From UBA932 sp031548545 (GTDB lineage: Bacteria; Bacteroidota; Bacteroidia; Bacteroidales; UBA932), in the NCBI GenBank assembly GCA_031548545.1, contig JAVBQY010000003.1:25574-89573 (forward strand): DNA of 64,000 nucleotides, read 5' to 3'. Numbering within the stretch: position 1 is the stretch's first letter; each line of letters starts with the position of its first letter. The translations under genes and the position numbers were made by a program. This document shows, piece by piece, positions 28,301 through 35,193 of this stretch. Under the pieces are notes generated by a model that was not told the origin of the DNA, did no database searches, and saw nothing but the letters and a program-made list of their open reading frames with translations.

Positions 28301-31300
28301 GAGCCCAGGACTGGCCGTCGTAAATCATATCCGATTTACCTTTCAATGCTTCGTCCACAATATTATCATAAGCGGCCGGCTTTCCGGCAGCCGTCATATT
28401 ACAACGAATGCCTATCCATAAATGCTGGGCGGGATTAATTACCGGAGGCTGGGCAAGACGAATCATGTTCCATTGCCCAATAGTCAATGTTTCTGTAATA
28501 ACAGGCTGATCAACAAGCAGTGTACCGGGCTCGGTTTCCGAACCTCCTTGCCAGATACGGATACTATAATTACAATTTTTGTCTGCCGGAATAAATTTCA
28601 CCACCGTGATTTTTTCACCGTCCATTGCCGTTAAGTCCGCCGGCTCCCAACGGGACGCAATCATAAAATCAATAGCCTGCGGCTGACCGATAGACCCTTC
28701 CATGGAAGATCCGCTATAAGCCAGCGTGTGCTCTTGCGTAGGTGATTTCCACTCCAGTCCTACGGTATACCAGTCGGGATCAGCAGGTGGAATAAGGGTA
28801 AGGCTCTTCACCGGCTCACCGCAACGATCCACCACTAAAAGCTCCGGTGTCACTATCCGCTTGGATACCCCACAGAAATTATTATAAACGGCTTCCACCT
28901 CGTAGGTATAAGGACCCAGCGCCAAGGCAGCATCCGTGTAGCTTGTCGCCGTCACCGCAGCGGCCAACAACACATTATTTCTATATACACTGTAATGTAA
29001 CAGGTTTTCCGTCCGGGCCGGCGCTGCCCAGCTCAGCTGTACGCTTCGGTCATTGACGGAATACTCCAATTCCCTTACCGGATCACATTTATCGGAAGTA
29101 TATACGGAAATTTCATCCAACATAACACCATAACCGGCATTATTCACCCCCTCAAAAGCAATCCAATAAGTTTCAGACGCTCCGGGCAGGTCTATCACAC
29201 GTTCCGTCCATTCCGGCACATTGCCGGTATAAGTCGCCAACAAGGTCCATTTGGCGGTAGGCGAGTTTTTATAATAGACCCTTAATTCGTCCTGGTTTGT
29301 ATTATACGCCTTTTGCGCATGCCAGAAAGTAAGGATGGGCCGTGCTACCAATGACAGATTGATGGCCGGTAATATTAATTTTGTAGTTTCCCCTTTCAGG
29401 TAAGAGTGAAAATACATTTTGTAAGCGCCGGACTTTGCCGTAGTAGGTTGTCCGCTCGTTGCATTGACAACCTCCCAGGGCGCATTGCCCAACATGTAAT
29501 CATTGATCCAGCAAGCAGGGAGTGCCCTGGTATTGAAATTTTCCTCATATGGAAATACCGTAATACGGGGTGCGCATTCCTCGGGTGTTATCGCAACGGT
29601 TTTGACTACCGGGCTGGATTCGCAATTGTCATTCCATACAGCCGTTACGGCATACACCGTATTTCCGGCAGCTGTCGCCAGATCAAGGTACTCCGTGGCG
29701 GTCACCAATGCCGGATTGACTTTCTCCCCATTTCGGTAAATATTATAACCGGCCACCCCATCATAGCCCTCCCAGATCAGCTGTACGTTCTTCCAGTTAG
29801 GATAGTTGACTACAAACTCAAGATTTTTAGGCGCTGCACAGATAGACAGCGGACCGCCGATCTGAATATCATCAATATATAAATTATTTCCGCCATTGCT
29901 CACCACTTCAAAGAATACATATCCGGCGGTTAAAGTAGCCGAAGACAAGGCAACCCTATAATCATACCAGCCGTCTTTCAGTACTGCCGGGGCTTTGGCT
30001 GCGCTCCTGTTAAAAGTCTGCACCGGGGAAAGGCCGGCAATGCTCTTGGTCGGGCTCACATATACATTCACCCGGTCCACAGAGTCCGGAAGCGCAAAAT
30101 TACGATATAACTTAAAGGAAACCAGGCAATCAGCATTACTAAAATCCAGGTATGGAGAACGCAGCACGCTCTTGGCCCCCTTAGTGTAAGCCGGGCAGTT
30201 AAAGCGCAACATTTTTGAACCGGAGGCCGGAGTACAAGCCGGATTGGTACCGGAGGAGACCAACTCCCAAACCGCATCAAGCTTTCCGGAAATATTCCAG
30301 CAGGAAGAGGCAAAATCACCATCAAAATTTTCTACCACCGGCAAAGCAAGCGGAGCTACACAGGGGTCATCCGGCATCACCACCGAATAGGTGGAAGCCG
30401 GCGACTCACATTCAACCGGATTGCCATAAAGCGCCGTAACACCATAAACATAAGTTCCCGGCCCGGAGACTTCCGTATTAAAAGTACGGTCTGTAACCAT
30501 GGACGTATTTTGTTTAACACCATCTTTAAAAACATTATAACCACTCACCTGCGCTTTTTCACCATACAATTTAAAAGGTAAATTCACCGCCCGCGAACCA
30601 GAAGGAGCAAGATTCTCGGTCCAATTGGACCAGGTTGTCCGGTTACTGGTGGTCATCGCATTGCCTACCGGCAAAGACAAGTCTGCATGAACAGTCCAAG
30701 GCAGGTTTGATTTGGAAGATCCGGCGGACAACTCTATCCAATAAGTACCGGGAGCCAAGGTACAGCCCATGCTGGCCCTTATATACATTATAGGATAAGA
30801 GGGTTGAGTAAGAGTTGCCGCGCTCACCCTGAAGCAATTGGTAAATCCGGTCTCCGAGAAATGGTTTAAATCATCACCCCAGATCACCTTACCGCCGGCA
30901 TTGGGCTTACCGTCCCAAATACGTACATAGGCGGCATTAAAGGGCGAAACCAGAGAATAACTTGCAGAGGTATAACCACTTGGATAGGCATAAAACTCAA
31001 CAAAATCAATCTTGGTTTCGTTGGTCAGGGTAAAATCATCCGTTACATGTTGGTTATTCCCTTTATTAATAGCCTTACCCTGGATCATCTGGCGCGTATT
31101 CATCTTACTGACGTCCGCCCCATTGAATCCGACCCCTAAATCCGTAACGAAACGTCCGTTATCATAAATTAAGGTCAAACTACTGGCATCACTGGCCGGC
31201 ACTTCCCAATTAACTGTAAAGTTAAACCACTCCGGCTTATGCATATTAACCGTAACGCTTGCAGGTGCATTACAGGTAGACTGAGCCTTAGCCCCCTCTG

Positions 31301-31355
31301 AGTAAGCCATCGCCAGAAGCAATATACCCAGGATTTGGAGAATCTGTTTTTTCAT
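25374..31355 (-). CDS. Giant T9SS-secreted modular adhesin with six InlB-like repeats, 1993 aa
   Basis: A secreted surface protein. The signal peptide ends AKAQ. Residues from about 26 to 1280 alternate fibronectin III-like domains (for example GYNIYRNGEKV) with jelly-roll domains of the cleaved-adhesin/choice-of-anchor J type that open with NFDGDF, NFNTR or GFDDIQ and close with YIDDIQIG, LDEISVY or YIDNIRV. Residues about 1281-1747 are six tandem repeats of about 77 aa, related to divergent InlB B-repeats. The end is a type A T9SS sorting domain from VYPNPVAAG. No catalytic motif is visible, so adhesion or scaffolding is the likely role. It is first in the four-gene operon and faces the regulator at 31565. 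Confidence 0.9.
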   Translation of the reverse strand: MKKQILQILGILLLAMAYSEGAKAQSTCNAPASVTVNMHKPEWFNFTVNWEVPASDASSLTLIYDNGRFVTDLGVGFNGADVSKMNTRQMIQGKAINKGNNQHVTDDFTLTNETKIDFVEFYAYPSGYTSASYSLVSPFNAAYVRIWDGKPNAGGKVIWGDDLNHFSETGFTNCFRVSAATLTQPSYPIMYIRASMGCTLAPGTYWIELSAGSSKSNLPWTVHADLSLPVGNAMTTSNRTTWSNWTENLAPSGSRAVNLPFKLYGEKAQVSGYNVFKDGVKQNTSMVTDRTFNTEVSGPGTYVYGVTALYGNPVECESPASTYSVVMPDDPCVAPLALPVVENFDGDFASSCWNISGKLDAVWELVSSGTNPACTPASGSKMLRFNCPAYTKGAKSVLRSPYLDFSNADCLVSFKLYRNFALPDSVDRVNVYVSPTKSIAGLSPVQTFNRSAAKAPAVLKDGWYDYRVALSSATLTAGYVFFEVVSNGGNNLYIDDIQIGGPLSICAAPKNLEFVVNYPNWKNVQLIWEGYDGVAGYNIYRNGEKVNPALVTATEYLDLATAAGNTVYAVTAVWNDNCESSPVVKTVAITPEECAPRITVFPYEENFNTRALPACWINDYMLGNAPWEVVNATSGQPTTAKSGAYKMYFHSYLKGETTKLILPAINLSLVARPILTFWHAQKAYNTNQDELRVYYKNSPTAKWTLLATYTGNVPEWTERVIDLPGASETYWIAFEGVNNAGYGVMLDEISVYTSDKCDPVRELEYSVNDRSVQLSWAAPARTENLLHYSVYRNNVLLAAAVTATSYTDAALALGPYTYEVEAVYNNFCGVSKRIVTPELLVVDRCGEPVKSLTLIPPADPDWYTVGLEWKSPTQEHTLAYSGSSMEGSIGQPQAIDFMIASRWEPADLTAMDGEKITVVKFIPADKNCNYSIRIWQGGSETEPGTLLVDQPVITETLTIGQWNMIRLAQPPVINPAQHLWIGIRCNMTAAGKPAAYDNIVDEALKGKSDMIYDGQSWAPLSAQIARGSWCIGALAGAEDINRKGFNVYRNGVKLNVNPVFDNILKDESALPGSYNYGVSVVYDNYCESAPVEQEIVVSESPCMTPRALPFVEGFDDIQPDERKVFIKQCYKNETTETVFWENVTKTMGFPQNCYPQSGAGMLGFNSFLAKSGTRVALTLPVLDFSGNNYVLKFYMYRDEGNSMKDDRVNVYLTDKYGVYTDQTPVLTVRRNRHLEPAAPAIGWYEYTVTLDCSQMTMGRLVFEAIGLVGTDIYIDNIRVEPVTHMISSSAGAGGSISPAGATPVYEGRDQAFQITADPAYAISEVLVDGVNTPSAVAAGHYTFTNVDAAHTITASFMSSQYTIAATAGHGGAITPSGAVGALAGDDKSFVITANTGFSIGNVLVDGVPDPLAVANSSYTYTFTNINENHSIDASFTPMTYTITATSDLNGSISPSGTLSVSHGSAQSYTFTPNTGYRLSRVLVDGLDNAAAVTAGSYTFTDINTSHTIEAAFTLLTYTLNATAGNGGTIVPAGTLTADYGSSQSYSIVPDAGYKLQSVLIDGVDNAAAVTAASYTFANITADHTIAASFSQLTYTITATAGAGGTITPAGVLTRAHGTNSSYTIKPATGYKIAQVLIDGVNNAAAVSSGTYAFTAISADHTIEATFERLTYVLTATAGVGGTILPAGSVTVNHGATKNFVIIPDNYYRIAEVLIDGSNNSTAVENAYYTFTNVAANHLIEVVFVRQTPEVTGITINNEPLAVDDHMQYMAACGDNSIMLSINGAGDIKINGDPYTTGTPKQLVFDKHKADIVITATVPSVGSMSYRLVVSEALGSTAKPLYVERWGKTLAIVNNPLNNGGYTFDAFKWYRDGSTEVLETDNYIAFNNDRNSYYADVRMQSTGQWHHTCRSQVVQHATGITVYPNPVAAGALLSLSLPEGVSKVNVSVYDLAGKLIRHYADVSDSITPPENMGVYLLQIQLPDGTVETQKIVVY
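26115..27512 (-). repeat. Six tandem protein repeats (InlB B-repeat-like)
   Basis: Each unit of about 232 bp encodes YTITATAGxGGxIxPAG, then a GY..-VLIDG segment, a NNAAAV segment and YTFxNIxxxHTIEAxF. Copies differ in DNA sequence more than in protein sequence, so this is an old protein repeat under selection rather than a recent DNA expansion. Confidence 0.88.
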
Positions 31356-31393
31356 AAGGTTATTGTAAGTTTAGTTAGCAAAATTCGATTTTA

Positions 31394-31427
31394 CAAAATT
31401 ATACGAAAAAATCCAGAAAAACACAAA
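31394..31427 (-). promoter_or_regulatory. Candidate promoter of the T9SS cargo operon
   Basis: Minus strand: TTTG (31424-31427), 22-nt spacer (slightly long), TAATTTTG (31394-31401), about 38 bp before the ATG of the 1993-aa gene. It shares the AT-rich 209-bp gap with the regulator promoter. Confidence 0.5.
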
Positions 31428-31539
31428 TTTAGACCTATATAAAATCTAACAAAATAAAAATAAAAACACTCATTATCAGCTATTTATTTTTTTACGCATC
31501 TTTCTTTCCCTTTTTAAGGCTTTTTCTAAAAAGAAATAG

Positions 31540-31547
31540 TAAATTTG
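31540..31547 (+). promoter_or_regulatory. -7 box of the TPR-HTH regulator gene
   Basis: TAAATTTG, 17 bp before the ATG at 31565. No good TTTG is seen upstream. The box excludes the in-frame GTG at 31547 as the start. Confidence 0.5.
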
Positions 31548-31564
31548 TGATACGCTATTTTAAT

Positions 31565-33295
31565 ATGAAAAAAATTATTTTCCTTTGTTGCTATCTCATC
31601 ATTAGTCCGGCGCTACTCCAGGGTGTAGAGACAGGCCACAACCGGCAAGATTTTGACTCTTTAACAGCTAAAATAAAACACATTAGCTTTCATAGCCGGT
31701 CAAAGGCCTTATTACTCATGCAGGAACTAAGGCAGTTAGCCCAAGATCATCCGGACAGCCTTAATTTAAAAAAGGAATGTCTTTACTATGAAGCTGAAAT
31801 AGCTTATGCACAGGGGATTTATGACTCCACCCTGATTCAACGCCTCCAGTATGAATTTCAGCGTACAAACAAAAGCAAACAGCCATTCCAATATGCTATT
31901 TTACAATATGCCATAGCGTTAAACCACCTGACCAACGGAAATTATGCAGAGGCCTTCAGCATGACCCTGCATTCCCTGGAACAGTTCACGCAACTAAAAG
32001 ACAGCGCATTTATAACGGAGACGAATCTTTCATTAGGGCGGGTCTGTAGTTATATTGAAAGTTATAGAATGGCCGAAGATTATTACCAGAGAGCCCGAAA
32101 ATTCACGAATCCGTCACGGAGCGAATACTTTAGAATATGTTCCAATATATATACCACCCGCCTGGAGGACCTTGATGTCTTAGTAGACTCACTGCAAAAC
32201 CTGATACCGGTCTTTGAGCGCCTGCAAGATACCTCTTCCATTGCCTCTACCTATTTAAATATAGGCTTGACCTATGCAGCCCAACAAAAATATGATAAAA
32301 CCTATGAAAATTACCTGGCGGCCCAAAAGCTGCATCCATATATAGACAATCAGTTGTTTTCTATTTCTCTATGGCAAAACCTCGGCACCTACTACCTGCA
32401 TATCGATAATCTCAAGGAGTCCTATAAATATTTTCAAACGGCTAAAAATCTGGCCGTTCAATCGGGCAACCCCTATTTTATCGCCAGTATCTTACCCTCG
32501 CTGGCCGTCTTACACGAGAAACTACACCATAATGATAGCGCCTATATTTACCTGAAAGAATATAACGCCCTCAGAAATAAGCTATCAAGCAGCGCCAACC
32601 CCATTGAGGCGTATCAGGCCTATGTCAATGTCTTCCTGGCCGCCTCTCAGAAAGAGTTAACAATCAAGGAGCAGGAAATTTTACTACAAAACACCTATTT
32701 CATTGTCACCCTGATTTCCGCTACCGGTATTATTTTACTTATTATTTCCTGGGTAGTGATCTTGCAACAGCAAAAACGCCACATCCGCCAACAGACCCTA
32801 TTAAAGGAGGCTGAAAACAGAGACCTTGAAGAAAGACTTCAAAGCAAGCAGGAAATTGAGCGGCTTCAAAAGGCTCAAATCCACACGCAAAGCAGGGAAC
32901 TCACCACACATGCACTGGCCTTGTCCAACAAAAATCAAATTCTGCAACAAATTTCCAACATCCTTGACCGGGTACATACAGAACCTGCGGCCATTGAGGA
33001 TATCCGCAAGATTATCAAAAACAATATCGAAACCGATAAGGCCTGGAAAAATTTCGTGGTGCACTTTGACAAGGTGCATCCTAATTTTTTCGACCGGCTA
33101 CAGCAAATAAGCAACGAGCTTTCAAAAAACGACATCCGGTTGAGCGCCTATTTTCGTATAGGCATGACATCCAAACAAATCGCCCAAATGATCAATGTAT
33201 CGGCAGATTCCATCTATATGCACCGTTGCCGGTTAAAGAAGAAGTTGAATCTCACGGACGAGCAGGATCTGGATGATTTTATTCAACATATATAA
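31565..33295 (+). CDS. TPR sensor-transmembrane-HTH (LuxR-like) regulator
   Basis: A membrane-spanning transcription regulator of a type common in Bacteroidota. The 576-aa protein has a signal-like N-terminus, about 350 residues of tetratricopeptide repeats predicted outside the cytoplasm, one membrane helix (about 379-401), a coiled coil rich in Glu/Gln/Arg, and a C-terminal LuxR-like helix-turn-helix (MTSKQIAQMINVSADSIYMH near residue 545). The ATG at 31565 was chosen because the upstream in-frame GTG overlaps the -7 box. It is divergent from the four-gene T9SS operon, so it is the obvious candidate regulator of that operon, though no operator was identified. It ends just before a bidirectional terminator. 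Confidence 0.85.
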   Translation: MKKIIFLCCYLIISPALLQGVETGHNRQDFDSLTAKIKHISFHSRSKALLLMQELRQLAQDHPDSLNLKKECLYYEAEIAYAQGIYDSTLIQRLQYEFQRTNKSKQPFQYAILQYAIALNHLTNGNYAEAFSMTLHSLEQFTQLKDSAFITETNLSLGRVCSYIESYRMAEDYYQRARKFTNPSRSEYFRICSNIYTTRLEDLDVLVDSLQNLIPVFERLQDTSSIASTYLNIGLTYAAQQKYDKTYENYLAAQKLHPYIDNQLFSISLWQNLGTYYLHIDNLKESYKYFQTAKNLAVQSGNPYFIASILPSLAVLHEKLHHNDSAYIYLKEYNALRNKLSSSANPIEAYQAYVNVFLAASQKELTIKEQEILLQNTYFIVTLISATGIILLIISWVVILQQQKRHIRQQTLLKEAENRDLEERLQSKQEIERLQKAQIHTQSRELTTHALALSNKNQILQQISNILDRVHTEPAAIEDIRKIIKNNIETDKAWKNFVVHFDKVHPNFFDRLQQISNELSKNDIRLSAYFRIGMTSKQIAQMINVSADSIYMHRCRLKKKLNLTDEQDLDDFIQHI

Positions 33296-33303
33296 TAAGG
33301 TAT

Positions 33304-33340
33304 AAAAAAACCGGCGAGGAAAATTCCCGCCGGTTTTTTT
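33304..33340. terminator. Bidirectional terminator, copy A
   Basis: An A-run, stem CCGGCG/CGCCGG extended by AGGAA/TTCC, then a run of seven T. It can stop the regulator gene (plus) and the GmrSD gene (minus). It is part of the 63-bp repeat and identical to copy B. Confidence 0.9.
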
Positions 33341-33367
33341 ATTGATTAAATACCTGTCGCTTATTGG
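33305..33367 (+). repeat. 63-bp direct repeat, copy A
   Basis: Identical at all 63 positions to 35131-35193. It contains the terminator plus the 27 bp next to the nifJ stop codon, including the sequence complementary to the last nifJ codon and stop. In this copy those bases lie just beyond the GmrSD stop codon. The period is 1826 bp. Confidence 0.97.
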
Positions 33368-35080
33368 TTAGATTTTCCAAATACCGCAGGCGGTTTTCGC
33401 CAGACTGGCCTGACGATGCTGTATCATCCTTATATTCCATTCTTCTCCGGATATCGTATTACTTAAAGCATAACGACTCGTTTTATATACTTCCAGCTTT
33501 TCGGAGAACGATTTACGAGCGGCATCTTTATTATTTTTGGAGGGTTCTAATAAAGATAAATTACCAATCATGTATACATTACGCAGATGTTCATCTTCTG
33601 TAAATTTTCCTGCCCACAACTTATCCAAACTTTCTGGCAAAACATGTTCTATAGTTGCATCATCCGTAATATAGTCGGCCTTAACCCCATTGTGCAATTG
33701 GGCTTCAATCTTGTATAAAATATAGCGGGCTATCTTCCTTTGTTGACTATTACTTGTATTGACACTCTTTAATTCAAAGTAATTTTTGAAAGTATGATCA
33801 TCCAAATATAGCTCTTTCAGGTCTTCTATCACCTGGGTGGCCGATAACAATGTCTTATCATAGATCTTGTTGGCCGTCTTGTTATAAGCTTTTTCCATTT
33901 CATTGGTTTGCAACTTCCCTATCACATTATATCTAAATGAAATGGCCACTACGGCACTCAAGACTTTTTTAAATTCGGAAATTGACAATTTTGCATAGGC
34001 AGCCATTAGCAAAGGCTGGCATAAGGTAACCCTAAATAAATTAAGACTGTTAACATCGTCTTTTATAGCCTTATCCCCTCCCCACAATTCGTCTTCAGGA
34101 TTACTTAATGCATTATAAATATAAGAGTATTCCTCCAGGTGTTCCAAGAGATCTACAACATCTTGCGGAGTCCTTACCAGTCTTTTTATACCTTTAAACA
34201 ATTGCTCTTTACTAACTAAAGAACTCCTGGTATTCAGGTAATACCTCAAAAAAACAGGAAATTTCTTTAACCCTACCGCACCCACTATTTTTTTCCATTG
34301 CCCTTTTACCAGTTCAAGATCACTGGGCGTTTTTGCAACCAACGAAAATAGAAAATTTTTCAACAGATCCGTCGATGTAAGTTCTATTCCTCTGGAATTC
34401 AAAGTTTCAAAAACGGTATAGGCATTTAACTCATCAACCACCGTGATTTGAATAAATTTCAATAACTCACCTACGGTTTTATCTAAAAATGCGGCTATCT
34501 TCTCTCCATTTTTTTCGTCCTTAAACAAGAGTTCTAACTGTCCTCTATAATATTCGTAAGCATCCCATAATAATTTTTCGGAGTCTGAAAGTTTATTGTA
34601 ATTAATGGGAGTCTTAAAATTCAATAAACGCTGTTGGTAAAAACCATCATTATTCTCATTCAAAAATAATTTACTGGAATAGGACAGGGAAGAAGGATCT
34701 TTCTGACCTATATACTTTTTCATCAATAACTCGGCCCTTTCATTATTATCAGCCGTATCAGCTCCCTCATCCGCCAACTTCCGGATTTTGTCTATAACTG
34801 CCAGGACAATGATACTTAAAGTAGTAAAACGCTGCTGACCATCAATAATCCAATATTGTTTATCCGACTCCCCGCCCTTTATCTGTAAAACAATAGAGCC
34901 CATATAATGAGCTGACAAATCATTTTTTACATTCAATAAATCATTCCATAAATCTTCCCATTGATCCTGTTCCCAAGAATAATCACGCTGGAATTGAGGA
35001 ACAAAATAAATCTTGCCGTTTCCTAAAATATCATTTAACGTAAACGTTTTAGTATCCAGTAAGTTTGATGTTGAAGCCAT
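33368..35080 (-). CDS. Single-chain GmrSD-type (DUF262-DUF1524) restriction protein
   Basis: A 570-aa protein with the two domains of type IV, modification-dependent restriction systems in one chain. The N-terminal DUF262 part has FVPQFQRDYSW (residues 26-36) and the nucleotide-handling motif DGQQR (80-84). The C-terminal DUF1524 part, an HNH-like nuclease, has IEHVLPE with His479, then YMIGNLSLL and a downstream KNN/FSEK stretch. The likely role is defence by cutting phage DNA with modified bases. The ATG at 35080 is chosen because an in-frame ATG at 35104 lies within the promoter. The gene is AT-rich: two sampled 60-bp lines have 28% and 33% GC, against 60% in a sampled nifJ line. With its flanking repeats this indicates recent acquisition. 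Confidence 0.9.
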   Translation of the reverse strand: MASTSNLLDTKTFTLNDILGNGKIYFVPQFQRDYSWEQDQWEDLWNDLLNVKNDLSAHYMGSIVLQIKGGESDKQYWIIDGQQRFTTLSIIVLAVIDKIRKLADEGADTADNNERAELLMKKYIGQKDPSSLSYSSKLFLNENNDGFYQQRLLNFKTPINYNKLSDSEKLLWDAYEYYRGQLELLFKDEKNGEKIAAFLDKTVGELLKFIQITVVDELNAYTVFETLNSRGIELTSTDLLKNFLFSLVAKTPSDLELVKGQWKKIVGAVGLKKFPVFLRYYLNTRSSLVSKEQLFKGIKRLVRTPQDVVDLLEHLEEYSYIYNALSNPEDELWGGDKAIKDDVNSLNLFRVTLCQPLLMAAYAKLSISEFKKVLSAVVAISFRYNVIGKLQTNEMEKAYNKTANKIYDKTLLSATQVIEDLKELYLDDHTFKNYFELKSVNTSNSQQRKIARYILYKIEAQLHNGVKADYITDDATIEHVLPESLDKLWAGKFTEDEHLRNVYMIGNLSLLEPSKNNKDAARKSFSEKLEVYKTSRYALSNTISGEEWNIRMIQHRQASLAKTACGIWKI

Positions 35081-35101
35081 AATTTTAGAAGAATAATTAT
35101 A

Positions 35102-35133
35102 CAAATATAAAGATTAATAGCTTTGGTAACAAA
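35102..35133 (-). promoter_or_regulatory. GmrSD gene promoter, -33 box in the nifJ terminator
   Basis: Minus strand: TTTG (35130-35133), 20-nt spacer, TATATTTG (35102-35109). The -33 box is formed by the last T residues of the terminator copy B plus one islet base. Confidence 0.78.
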
Positions 35134-35167
35134 AAACCGGCGAGGAAAATTCCCGCCGGTTTTTTTA
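35131..35167. terminator. Bidirectional terminator, copy B (nifJ)
   Basis: Same hairpin as copy A, 20 bp beyond the nifJ stop. It is probably the ancestral nifJ terminator. Confidence 0.9.
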
Positions 35168-35193
35168 TTGATTAAATACCTGTCGCTTATTGG
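35131..35193 (+). repeat. 63-bp direct repeat, copy B
   Basis: Second copy of the repeat bounding the GmrSD islet. Its right end covers the nifJ stop codon (35187-35189) and last sense codon. Confidence 0.97.

Noticed and set aside
33368..35104. Translation of the GmrSD gene from the ATG at 35104
   Set aside because: That ATG lies within the TATATTTG promoter box, so it cannot be on the mRNA started there; the ATG at 35080 is used instead.
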